Below, in pieces: positions 1 through 9,347 of a stretch of DNA of 64,000 nucleotides. The translations under genes were made by a program, and so were the position numbers. The stretch lies in contig NC_081415.1 of the NCBI RefSeq assembly GCF_030272615.1, positions 235,409,803 through 235,473,802 on the forward strand, given 5' to 3'. The notes beneath the pieces are model-generated. The model saw only the letters and a program-made list of their open reading frames with translations, had not been told where the DNA came from and did not search any database. The DNA comes from Cryptomeria japonica (taxonomy: Eukaryota > Streptophyta > Pinopsida > Cupressales > Cupressaceae). Every line of letters starts with the position of its first letter. The stretch's first letter is position 1.

Positions 1-522
1 AACAGTTATGATAGACATCCCTACCTAGTTCAAAATCTCCCATTTTGGCATAGGCCGCGTGAAAATGAGATATGCTCCTGTTGGGGAACTTACAGGTGGG
101 AGAAAAAGATTGAAAACTTAAAATTTAGGTGGGATTAATGGTGACAAGTAACCGCAAACAAGATGGGGTTATTGGGGGCCACATCAACCATGGAAAATAA
201 ATGGTGATTATTTTCCAAACGAAATGCACTGGGATGAACATTGAGGGGCCCGCAACACACCTAAGCAATCAAAGCTTAGTGTGTGTTGTTTAAGCCAACC
301 CATTTTTTACCAATATATCATTGAGTTATAATGCGCATGAACTTAATGGGCATCAATTTTTATTGCCGCCCATGTGGGATCCTGATACTAAGTCTTGCAG
401 CTGGTCTAAAAAGCATTGCAATGCTGAAGGTTTTCTATATATGTTTTTGAGTGAATACAAGTTTAATAAAAAAATTATTCTTCATTATTTTTCACAAAGG
501 GCATAGCTTTATATTCATGGTG
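1..522. other. Left flank of Tat1, no recognised gene
   Basis: Moderately AT-rich sequence without a recognisable coding or repeat structure. A 61-codon open frame at 321-506 has no motif I recognise and no sign of conservation. Sequence continuity across the GATAC duplication shows that this flank was originally joined to the sequence from 16690 onward. Confidence 0.5.
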
Positions 523-527
523 GATAC
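523..527. repeat. Target-site duplication GATAC, left copy (Tat1)
   Basis: GATAC lies directly before the TGTGTATGG start of the left LTR, and the same five bases (16690-16694) directly follow the right LTR. A 5-bp duplication is the usual product of LTR-retrotransposon integrase. Confidence 0.9.
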
Positions 528-1308
528 TGTGTATGGTGAAAATGGATAACAATAATAACAATATTGAAAGGCTAAATGAATCCAACCACAAAATCCTAGC
601 CTAACAATCAACAAAGATCCACCATAACATATGAAGAATACCTAAGACAATGCAAATCACATGAAATCACAAAGATTATACCATTACTTGTCCAATAGGG
701 TTTTGATCTCCATTCTTCCTATCTCCATTGATCTTGTTTGATATATTTGCTCTCAGATTTTTATATGCACAAGAGCTCAACAAAGAACGAAATGTGGTTG
801 CAAGTAGGATCGTAGTGTAGCCAAAAATGATCATTAGCATGAGTGATTAGGCATTAGGGTTTGATAATGAAGAAGGCATCTCCTTAAATAGAAGACACTA
901 TATGAAATGGAGGGATAAGATTGAGAGGTGTAAAAAGGAGGTCGGCTAGGATTAGAGGGTAGGTAAAAGAAATACCAAAATAATGAAAGAGGTAGGTAGT
1001 GTAGGAATTAAGAGATGAATGACATGTGTCATGGGTAGAAAAAGCTAATGAATTAATTAAATAAATAAAGATTTATTTAATTAATAGAAGAAGTAGGATA
1101 ATTAAATAAATAAAATATTTATTTAATTTAGGAAAAGGATAATTTAAATAAATAAATGTATTTATTTAAATGAGAAATAAGGCTAGAAGAGGATAAATGA
1201 ATTAATTAAATAAATTAGAATTTATTTAATTAATAGAAGAATTAGGCTTAGATAATTAAATAAATAAAATATTTATTTAATTAGACATGACAATTCTGGG
1301 TGTCTACA
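528..1308 (-). repeat. Tat1 3' LTR (left copy)
   Basis: 781 bp, starting TGTGTATGG and ending GTCTACA. By eye it differs from 15909-16689 at four positions. In element orientation U3 is the AT-rich part (about 1308 to 900), which contains a run of palindromes built from TTAATTAAATAAATAAA and TTTATTTAATTAA. A weak TATA-like TATTTAA lies at 884-890 on the minus strand; the Tat2 LTR has TATATAA at the same place (56233-56239). Transcription of the element would therefore start near 850-860. Confidence 0.9.
884..890 (-). promoter_or_regulatory. TATA-like box of Tat1 LTR (3' copy)
   Basis: The minus strand reads TATTTAA in the sequence CTTCTATTTAAGGAG. The right LTR has the same box at 16265-16271. 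The homologous Tat2 LTR has the better match TATATAA, which supports its identity as the core promoter. The start site itself is inferred. Confidence 0.5.
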
Positions 1309-1325
1309 TTTTGCCCCTCTTTGAG
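1309..1325 (-). other. Tat1 polypurine tract
   Basis: Directly inside the left LTR, the minus strand reads CTCAAAGAGGGGCAAAA before the LTR start. This purine run primes plus-strand DNA synthesis and confirms that the left LTR is the 3' LTR. It is repeated beside the Tat2 LTR at 56657-56673. Confidence 0.85.
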
Positions 1326-1652
1326 ACAATGCGGCTTGTCGCGTTGTTTCAAAGAAGATAAGATGAACTAATACAGAGTTACCCCAAAATGGGAATAATA
1401 TGCCCCCTTGAGAGATTGGATGAAAATGTCTGAAAAGATTGCAGACAATCTCTCGATAAGAAAGATGGGATAGAATGGATTGACCGGATAAAGTGACAAA
1501 GTCACAGGCTGAAGAAAACTGACTCGGGAAATGAAGGCCAAGGCTAGGGTAGGCTATAAGATAGACCACGAGCAAAAGACATTCTCATTGTCATCTACAC
1601 CTTCACGGGATCACAGTGCAGAGCGAGAAAAGAGCAGCAGCAGTCAGCAGCG

Positions 1653-1718
1653 ATGGCTTTCGTACACAGATTCGACCGCGTTTGCCGATTTTAGAGGCCA
1701 GCAGAGGCAGGAGAGCTG
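1653..1718 (+). pseudogene. PMD gene exon 1 (Tat1), one nonsense codon
   Basis: A 22-codon exon begins with ATG in a good context (GCAGCGATGG) and ends at a strong donor (CTG|GTAAGTACC, GT at 1719). Codon 14 is TAG (1692-1694); the Tat2 copy has CAG there and is fully open (57008-57073). The 66-nt length makes the junction phase 0. Joining to the acceptor at 2521-2524 (GCAG) leads directly into the frame of the PMD domain. Evidence for a real exon is the conservation of start, frame and donor in two diverged copies. Splicing is predicted, not observed. Confidence 0.65.
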
Positions 1719-1835
1719 GTAAGTACCACCAAACCTCCTCGTACTTTGACGCATTTGTTTTTGTCATTAATGCATGTCGAATAGAGCAATAAATGCGCCT
1801 AGGAATAGTATACAAAAAAGTGCAAAAACGTGAAA

Positions 1836-2085
1836 TCGCGTCTGCGTCAGTGCCAGGCGTGTCTGTGTCTGACAGGCGCATCTGTGTCGGTGCCAGGCAC
1901 ATCTGTGTCTGGAACCGCGTTTGTGCCAGATGCGGGCGCGTCTATGTCCTGTAGGGGCGTTTACATTGCAAAGTCACGTTTGTGACAAATGTAGGCATGT
2001 TTATGTCAAACAGGCGCGTCTGTGTTGTTTAGGCGCGCTTGTGCAGTCAATAGGCGCGTTTGTGAGTTAGAAACGCGTTTATGTC
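1836..2085 (+). repeat. 20-bp GCGTCTGTG-type repeat array in PMD intron
   Basis: About 13 degenerate units spaced 17-22 bp apart. They read roughly GGCGCGTCTGTGTC, with variants such as GCGCATCTGTGTC, GCGCGTTTGTG and GCGTTTATGTC. The same repeat in reverse complement (CACAGACGCG) occurs at 14190-14350 and 15548-15790, so relative to transcription it precedes both PMD exon 2 and gag in the same orientation. A short degraded version is at 57187-57285 in Tat2. Confidence 0.75.
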
Positions 2086-2212
2086 CAAAAATGCAAGGTT
2101 TTGTCTTGTAGGTCAAATCAGCAGTTTTGTGATGAACATACGCTGTCGATTGGATAAGCTACTGAGAGGATACACTCAAGTAGGTCCTCTAGGAAGACTA
2201 GGATAGATCAAG

Positions 2213-2488
2213 GCACTTTGTGATGAACAGGGAGCACCAAGATAGAGTACTTTATGATGAACAGGGAGTACCCAAAGTATGAGCAGCACTTTGTGATGAA
2301 CAGGGAGTGCAAAATGTGAGTAACACTTTGTGATGAACAGGGAATGTCACACACGTAGTACTTTGTGATGAACAAGGAGCACTACTAGGATAGATAGCAA
2401 CACTTTGTGATGAACAGTGAGTGTCACTAGGATAGATAACCATATGCATTTAGATAGAAAGTAGCATTTTGTGATGAACAGTGAATGC
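2213..2488 (+). repeat. Seven-unit dyad (hairpin) array with covarying arms
   Basis: Seven 25-bp units start at 2213, 2247, 2286, 2323, 2358, 2400 and 2464. Each has a 5-bp arm, a near-constant 15-nt centre TTGTGATGAACAGGG, and a second arm. The arms are GTACT/AGTAC (2247), GCACT/AGTGC (2286), ACACT/AGTGT (2400) and GCATT/AATGC (2464), all perfectly complementary. Units 2323 and 2358 have one mismatch and 2213 has two. Arm positions 1, 2 and 4 vary in pairs while the centre does not. Spacing is 34-42 bp, then 64. The array is conserved unit by unit in Tat2 (57494-57766). It could be an RNA hairpin series or a dyad protein-binding array. Confidence 0.85.
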
Positions 2489-2524
2489 CACCATGACTGA
2501 CATGATTGATTTGCTTGACTGCAG

Positions 2525-4528
2525 GAGTATTTGCCTATGTTAGAGTCACGGGAGAGATTCCTATCGCCATAGAGGTTGCGACCGGAGTTGTCATTTCAGG
2601 ATAGAGCTGCCATCGAGGAGATGGGTTTGAGACACATGCTGTATGTGCTTGAGTTTCGGGCAAACATGGGTTTGCTGACTGCGCTGGCCGAGAGATGGCA
2701 TTCAGAGACTTGCACTTTTCATTTACCGATGGGTGAGATGATAGTCACCTTGGAGGATGTCTACAGGATATTGCGGATACCGATTGATGGAGATCTGATT
2801 CCATACGATCGAGATGGAGACAGGGAGGCCTTGAGATGGGTGTTTCAGGATCCCAGCCTAGAGATGAGAGCAGGGCATGTGGCATGGGACACCATGACTG
2901 CGACAGGGTTAGCTTTGCCAGCTGTGATTGGAGGAGCTATCAGTGGGTTCCTATGTCCGGACAGGGCAACACGGGGGTTGGTAGTGGGCTGGGGAGGAGC
3001 ACTGGAGACATTGGTGACGCATCACACTAGATATGCGTGGGGTCCATGTGTGTTGGCCCACCTATATTATGAGCTTCACCAGTTTGTCTACCATGGATTA
3101 GTGGGATTGGGCTGTGGAGTGACATTATTGCAGGTTTGGGCATATGAGCATCTGCCTATCACACAGCCGATACACTTCAGAGGGAGAGGTCATGGATGGA
3201 GTTTTGTTCATCTGTATGATATGATCACTTCGCAGCCTCGGATTGGTAGGTTAGAGCATTGGCGGTGAGTGATAGATGACATCGACGTAGTCATCTGGAG
3301 GCCGTATCTGGGATGCGAGGAGTGGGAGGATGACGTAGTGGAGCTACCTTACACCTTCCGGAGCAGGTATTTGATTAGGCGGATGCCCTATATATTAGAG
3401 AGACAGCTGGTGGATAGAGTATGCAGGCAGTATGGCAGGATCCAGAGGATGCCACGAGGCTCGGGTATGTATGCCCGTACAGTTAGGGATCAAGCGCAGT
3501 TCGGGCCTTTGTTGTCATATGATCAGGTAGTCACACAGCTGGCAGAGATGGTTCCCCTACCTTGGGATATGTGGCCGGAGATCGAGGATGCCAGGATGGA
3601 TGCAGAGTATTCAGCATATTGGGCCGAGCATCCATTCCCTCGATCGACAGATCCAGTAGAGCTACTAGAGGGAGATGGAGGAGGAGATGATGATGATGAT
3701 GGTGGGGGTGATGGAGGCCGAGACCGACGGAGGCGGAGGGGAGTAGTTGGGGAGAGGAGGGTGGCACCTCAGAGAGAGGGTGGACAGGAGGGACAGGCCC
3801 AGGTGGTGAGGGGTCGCGGTGGATTGCCCCTGTAGGTACCAGCAGCACAGGGCCCTAGAGCACAGGGACAGAGATAGGGATAGGTGTAGGGACAGGTGTC
3901 AGTACAGGCACGGGTACAGGGATGAGGATAGGTATAGGGACCTAGACATGTACCAAAACAGGTACCCGTTCAGGCACCAGTATAGATACAGGGACAGGCA
4001 CAGGGGCAGGCACCCGCAGAGGGAGAGCCACTGGCAGAGGCAGAGGGTGAGGATCCAGAGGAGGATGAGCTTATTGAGCTCAGGGAGATCTGCCAGGGCC
4101 AGGAAGATGAGATCCAGGATCTGGAGAGGGAGAGGGATCGACTCAGGATCAGGGTCAGGGATACTGAGCAGGAGAGGGATCAGTCGATTCAGCGCTACAC
4201 TAAGGCTGAGATAGCGCTGAGGATAGGGAGGCAGGAGACAGAGGACGCAGGAGCAGGCTACGCATATGTCTTGCGAGCCAGAGAGGAGATTGCCTACTGG
4301 AGGGACTTGTATTACGGTGCCGTGCCAGCAGATCAACGGGCAAGGAGCTTCCATAGACCATCGCGGACAGCGACAGCTATGGGAGGGAGCCGGAGGAGAC
4401 AGGCATCGAGTGGTGGGGGCATGGGTCCTCCACCACCACCTGACAGGCAGGGTGATCCTGGAGCGGGTCCTTCTAGAGCTCAGACTCCATCGAGGCCAGG
4501 TAGCTCCGAGGGAGGGAGTTCATCATAG
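2525..4528 (+). pseudogene. Antisense plant mobile domain (PMD) protein gene, exon 2 (Tat1)
   Basis: One reading frame runs from the acceptor at 2524 to the TAG at 4526. Domains in order: a PMD (2576-3450) with the typical FHLPMGEMIVTLEDVYRIL and LQVWAYEHL stretches; a proline/acidic Gly-Asp segment (3600-3720); a basic segment; a Gln-Val/Gln-Gly repeat (3833-4010); a charged coiled coil (about 4045-4230) rich in ERERDRLR-type heptads; and a Ser/Gly/Pro tail. The frame carries TAG at 2570, TGA at 3266, TAG at 3833 and seven more stops in 3875-3985, nearly all where CAG is expected. PMD proteins such as Arabidopsis MAIN and MAIL1 act in silencing and expression control, and PMDs are common in plant transposons. 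The gene lies antisense to gag-pol. It is clearly a PMD and clearly broken here; the element-level function is unknown. Confidence 0.8.
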
Positions 4529-6176
4529 CCATAGAGGGCTCCCTTGTATCAGTATTTGTACCATTTTTGTATTGTAGACACCTGCGGGTGATTTTGTAGC
4601 CATATGATTTTGACATCATTGTATCATGACACTTTATATATATATATGAGATGATTCATTTTTGCGGCAGCTATATGCATGTGTACCTATGTGATGAGAT
4701 GTTCTTATGTGATGCTTATGATATGGATGCAAATATATACATGATGCAATGCAATATTTTTGTTCTTTTATGTTGTATATGTGATGCATGATGCAAATGT
4801 GAATGTATGTAATGTAGATGAATATGATAATGCAAATGTAAATTGTGCTAATAGGTGTTGTGTGCAGGATGTGATGTAGTTGTGATATCTATATGCTTAT
4901 ATGTGGTAATGCAGGTGTAAACTACATGAAATGCAAATGTTTTTGGTGTGTCATTATACTCAGTCATGTGATAGCAGGCTACGCAGACTCAAGAAGGATG
5001 ATGGAAGTCAATCAAGAAAGGGGTATGAAAGACAAAAGATATGAAAGTGAAAGAGCTTCTTGTGCGTTATCATCATTGAGCTTATTATGGCAAGTAGGTT
5101 ATGACAATCAAGGCATATGTTTGACCCAAAAAGTCATTGTACCTGTTTGCATGGAGATAAGACAGTCACAAACAAGGAATGCCCCAGTTCATACTAGACT
5201 CATAGTGTCCTCATATCCTTAGACAAGTCATAGCATTACTAAAAGACAATCCACAGACAACAAATGCAAATAGGTGACGATACCCCATCCTCGCTTTTCT
5301 AGTCAAAGACATCCTGGAAAAGCTAAAAGACATGTCACCAAAAGATGAAATCAAAAGAAAACCAAGACTCGACACCAACATCCACTGTAGTCCTCAAGTT
5401 TAGTGTCTCTTGTCACTTGTATAAGTCATGTTTTGATTGTGGTCACAATGTTTACTTTCACAAAAAGGATAGATAGCACTAAACCATATGTTGTCTGAGT
5501 CTATTGAAAGATTTGATTTTGTTGAAGCCCATTGTTGCTGCTGTCTCATCTGAAACTAACTGAATCCATGAAGTTGATACTTTATTGCGGAGAAGATGAA
5601 ACTTTATTGTGGACTGGCGATGCAAATGTTGTTTTATTGCGGATTGTGCGCGAATAGACTGAAAGGAGCTGGAAGAAACTGTACTCCTCAAAACATGTGA
5701 TGTTCTCAGTTCCACACCCATCACTAGATGTAGGAATTGCCTTAGCCACAGATAGGATCTGATTTATTATGGATGGAAAGGGAGGTTTTATTATGAATGG
5801 CTAACCAATCTTGGGTAGATCAATAACAAGCCATGATGGGAATGGGTAAGTTTATTGTGAACGAATAGGTTGTGAGTGTGTGCAAAGTGAAAGGATGAAA
5901 GTGAATCCTGAAGGAGGGAGGAGCAATGTCTCTACACATGGTGCTGGTGACCCAGTTTTCACCATGGTACTTGCCCAGGGCACCACCGAAGTGGTTTTCA
6001 CCGTTGGACAAAATTCTTTCTCTTTACTTTTTTCGATTTTTCAATTTTTTTTGTGTCACAAGGCGCCTGTTTGCCAGGTTTTCACCAAGTAACGATTTTT
6101 TTGTTTTTATAATTTTTTTGTATTTTTGAATTTTTTGATTTTTTTTGTATTTTTCAAATTAGGATATTCCGAAGAG
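4529..6176. other. Non-coding spacer between PMD gene and integrase
   Basis: No convincing ORF. It holds an ATG/TGCAAATGT-rich low-complexity part (4680-4900), a middle part (4930-5800) that recurs nearly collinearly in Tat2 (59990-60890), and a T-rich run (6010-6165) that is A-rich in element orientation just after the integrase stop. The two convergent transcripts, PMD from the left and gag-pol from the right, would end or overlap here. Polyadenylation signals are likely but I could not pick one with confidence. Confidence 0.6.
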
Positions 6177-7700
6177 CTATGTGTAGAACCTGCGAAGGTG
6201 CATGCTGTTGATAGGATCCTCCAAAGTTTCACCTTTTGTAGTTGAGAGTTGATATGCACCAGATCCATAAGCTGCTGTAATGATGTAAGGACCAAGCCAA
6301 TTTGGTTCAAACTTACCCCTCTTCTCTCTGTCTTGTTGATTTTTAGGATTTTCTCTGAGAACCAAGTCACCTACCTCAAATGTGCGAGGCTTGACTTTGT
6401 GATTGTAGCTGTGACTCATTCGTTGTTGGTAAGCCTTGAGATGATTAAAAGCAATTTGTCTCCGTTCATCCAATAGTTCTAGTTCTTGTAAGCGAGAGAC
6501 CCTGTAGTCTTCATCGCTGATGATGTTTTGCAAAGAGATCCGTAAAGAAGGTAACTCGACCTCAATAGGCAAGATGGCTTTAGCACTGTAGACAAGTGAA
6601 TATGGTGTAGCTCCTGTAGGTGTGCAGACACTTGTGCGGTAGGCCCAAAGTGCAGGATTGAGTTGGATATGCCAGTTACGGCCAGCGTCATCGACTGTCT
6701 TTTTGAGGATTTTAAGAATTGTTTTATTAGACACCTCAGCTTGGCCATTACCTTGGGGGTAATATGGTGTGGAGAAACGATGGGAAATATGGAAGCGGTC
6801 ACAGAGTTCACGAACATCCTGATTTTTGAAGGGACACCTGTTATCAGTAATAATGGAATTAGGAATACCATATCGGCAAATGATATAGTTAAGGATGAAA
6901 GTAGCAATTTGTTTTCCAGTGACTTGTGTGAGAGGCACGGCTTCAATCCACTTTGTGAAATACTCTGTGGTTGTGATAATGAATTTATGACCATTGGAAG
7001 AAGGAGTTTGAATCTTGCCTATGAGATCAAGTCCCCACTGACAAAAGGGCCAAGGAGATGCAAGTGGTTGTAGTTCTTGTGCTGGTGCATGTATGAGGTC
7101 TCCATGAATTTGACATTGCTTACATTTCTTGACAAACTGATATGAGTCTTTTTCCATATTGGGCCAGTAATATCCAGTCCTGATGATTTTCTTGGCCAAG
7201 GTAGGACCACTAGCATGCGAACCACATATCCCTTCATGCACTTCACGTAGCGCAATCTGAGCTTCGTCGCTTTCTAAACATCTAAGAAGAGTGCCATCTA
7301 GACCTCGTCGGTATAGGATATCAGCTAGAATGACATATCGAGAGGATTGGCGAATAAAAGTGCGGCGTTGGTTATTCGATAGATGAGGAGGTAGGATATT
7401 GTCGCGAAGATATGTGAATATGAAACCGTATAACTGGGATTCGGGACCAACAATGCATATCATTTCAGTAGGAGTGATCTCATATGAAGGAACCAACAGG
7501 TTGTCTACCAGGAACTCATAGCAGGTCTCATTTTGAGTTAGATCAATCAGTGAAGCAATTGTAGCCATGGCATCTGCAGCACGATTCTGCTCTCTTGGTA
7601 TCTGCTCAAAATCTATCTTTGTGAAGTGTTGTTTCAAATCATCTACCAGTTGTTTGTAAGGCATTAATTTTTCATCTTTTGTTTGGTAATCATCAGTTGC
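6177..7700 (-). CDS. pol (INT): Tat1 integrase, preceded by the end of the archaeal-type RNase H
   Basis: An open stretch of 495 codons from the methionine at 7664. Residues 1-40 finish the second RNase H (QNRAADAMATIASL). A zinc-binding HHCC follows (H143, H150, C181, C184, in HEGICGSH and KCKQCQ). The catalytic triad is D213, D274 and E310, a DD35E spacing (WGLDLIG, IITDNRC, QGNGQAE). A GPY/F-type module sits near residue 458 (NWLGPYIITAAYGSGAYQL). All core residues are present. Integrase inserts the cDNA into host DNA. It belongs to the gag-pol frame upstream, but TAA at 7701-7703 now separates it from RT. It ends at TAG/T-rich spacer without a chromodomain, as expected for Tat. Confidence 0.9.
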   Translation of the reverse strand, partial: ATDDYQTKDEKLMPYKQLVDDLKQHFTKIDFEQIPREQNRAADAMATIASLIDLTQNETCYEFLVDNLLVPSYEITPTEMICIVGPESQLYGFIFTYLRDNILPPHLSNNQRRTFIRQSSRYVILADILYRRGLDGTLLRCLESDEAQIALREVHEGICGSHASGPTLAKKIIRTGYYWPNMEKDSYQFVKKCKQCQIHGDLIHAPAQELQPLASPWPFCQWGLDLIGKIQTPSSNGHKFIITTTEYFTKWIEAVPLTQVTGKQIATFILNYIICRYGIPNSIITDNRCPFKNQDVRELCDRFHISHRFSTPYYPQGNGQAEVSNKTILKILKKTVDDAGRNWHIQLNPALWAYRTSVCTPTGATPYSLVYSAKAILPIEVELPSLRISLQNIISDEDYRVSRLQELELLDERRQIAFNHLKAYQQRMSHSYNHKVKPRTFEVGDLVLRENPKNQQDREKRGKFEPNWLGPYIITAAYGSGAYQLSTTKGETLEDPINSMHLRRFYT

Positions 7701-9347
7701 TTAACGGATGACAAGTTGAGAATCCCCAAAAATATGAAGTTCCTGGATCTTCCACTGAACTGCAATTCATAATCTAGTTGTTAATGCCTCGTACTCCGCT
7801 ATATTGTTAGTGCAAGGAAATGATAAGCGGTATGATTTTGGTATAGAATCGCCTTGAGGAGTTATAAAGAGAATACCAGCTCCTGCCCCATATTGTGTGT
7901 ATGAACCGTCAAAGTACAGTTGCCATGGCTTTGCATGTGATATTGTTAAAATGGATTCATCTGGAAATTCTGAATTTAGAGGAACATCATCTATCATGGG
8001 AGCATCTGCTAATTGATCCATGATTGCTTGTCCTTTTATTGCTTTTTTGTCTACGTACTCGATGTCAAATTCACTCAGGATCATTACCCACTTGGCCAGT
8101 CGCCCAGTAAGTGTAGCTTTGTTGAGAAGATATTTTAGGGGATCAATTCTTGCAATCAACTTAGTCTTATGAGTGAGCATATAATGTCGTAATTTCTGTG
8201 AAGCAAAGACCACAGTGAGACATGCACGCTCGATTGGTGTGTAGTTTAGCTCATATCCCACCAATGTGCGACTGATATAGTATACTGTTTTTTCCTTGCC
8301 GTTGGCTATTTGTTGTGCTAGGAGTGCCCCTAGTGCTGTTGGAGTAGCTGATATGTATAGTAACAAAGGCTGATCTGGAATTGGTGGCATCAAAACTGGC
8401 GGATTCAAAAGATAATCTTTGAGCGTCTGAAAAGCTTGTTGACAGTTATCATCCCATTTGAACTTGATATTTTTATGTAGCAAGTGCTGAAAAGGATTAC
8501 ACTTATCTGCAAGTTGTGCTATGAATCTTCGTATAGACTGGAGTCTCCCTTGTAAGGATCGGAGTTGACTGATATTTTTGGGTGGCGGCATGTCCAAGAT
8601 AGCCTTGACTTTTGCTGGATCGGCTTTGATTCCTCTTTTGGACACAATGAATCCTAGGAGCTTCCCGGAGGTTACTCCAAAGACACATTTCTTGGGGTTT
8701 AATCTTACTTTGTATTTTTCCAACCGATCAAAGACGACTGAAAGTATGTCCAAATGTGTATCTCTGTCTATTGATTTACCCAAGAGATCGTCAACATAAT
8801 CTTCCACGGTTATGTGCATGAGATCATGAAAGATAGTGGTCATTGCTCTTTGATATGTAGCACCTGCATTTTTCAGCCCAAAGGGCATGACATTCCAACA
8901 AAAAGTTCCCCACGGACAAGTGAATGATGTTTTGTGTTGATCCTCGGGTGCAATCCTGATTTGATTATAACCAGAAAATCCATCCATTAAAGATAACATT
9001 TCGTGACCTACTGTGAGATCAATGATCAAGTCAATATTTGGTAATGGGAAGTCATCTTTCGGACAAGCTTTGTTGATGTCTCTGAAATCTATACATATTC
9101 TGATGCTACAATCTGGTTTACTGATAGGTACTAAATTGGAGATCCATTCGGGATAATCAATTGGGCGTATGAAGCTGACATCCAATAATTTCTCTAACTC
9201 AGCTTTGACTAGTAATGCCACTTGTGGATGCATTTTCCTTAATTTCTGTTTCACTGGCTTTGCCCCCGGTTTGACTGTCAAATGATGCATTACCAAATCC
9301 GGATCTAGTCCAGGCATATCAGCGTATGACCATGCAAAGTTGATTTG
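7701..9347 (-). CDS. pol (RT-RH): Tat1 reverse transcriptase, RNase H and archaeal-type RNase H
   Basis: A 516-codon open stretch (9317-7767). RT shows LMDGFSGYNQI (D112), FGLKNAGATYQR and the catalytic YVDD at residues 174-177. The first RNase H follows (residues 310-440), but its usual first acidic residue is replaced (LLLYISATPTALGALL). A second domain starts at residue 465 with QLYFDGS and NNIAEYEAL, the archaeal-type RNase H typical of Tat elements. TGA at 7767 and TAA at 7701 interrupt the end of this second domain (FGDSQLVIR is still readable between them). TGA at 9348 separates it from the protease part. No frameshift is present. Confidence 0.9.

Larger units (their letters stand above)
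1719..2524 (+). other. Predicted intron of the antisense PMD gene (Tat1)
   Basis: GT-AG intron of 806 bp with donor GTAAGTACC and acceptor TTGCTTGACTGCAG. It contains the 20-bp repeat array (1836-2085) and the seven-unit dyad array (2213-2488). The Tat2 copy keeps the same donor, acceptor and dyad array (57074-57802). Because Tat1 gag-pol is transcribed from the other strand, this stretch also forms part of the 3' untranslated end of the genomic RNA. Confidence 0.6.

Noticed and set aside
321-506. Small host protein of 61 codons
   Set aside because: No motif, no second copy, no splice context that can be defended. Length is within chance expectation.
2252-2449. Minus-strand ORF with repeated CSSQS residues
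   Set aside because: It is the reverse translation of the tandem dyad array; repeated peptides follow from the DNA repeat.
2213-2488. CRISPR-like direct repeat array
   Set aside because: Units have constant centres but spacers of 9-17 bp (one of 39) that are themselves related, in a plant retrotransposon. There are no cas genes. It is a tandem dyad array, not CRISPR.
2213-2488. C/D-box snoRNA cluster because each unit contains GTGATGA (C-box consensus)
   Set aside because: No D box (CTGA) at a suitable distance in any unit, and units are only 25 nt with 5-bp arms enclosing the motif. The C-box match is probably coincidental.
3833-3985. Programmed stop readthrough in the Gln repeat (many TAG codons)
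   Set aside because: Stops differ in position between Tat1 and Tat2 and fit CAG-to-TAG decay; stop-rich exons elsewhere in the gene also argue for loss of function.
3899-4354. Minus-strand Leu-rich ORF opposite the PMD coiled coil (and similar Ser-rich and His/Pro-rich ones at 58613-59213)
   Set aside because: Shadow of the GAG/CAG-rich coiled-coil and Gln-repeat codons on the plus strand; not conserved as a protein between the two copies.
2576-4528. Host PMD gene (MAIN/MAIL-like) interrupted by retrotransposons
   Set aside because: The same gene, with the same intron arrays and spacer, occurs at the same place in two Tat elements in one window, so it belongs to the element.
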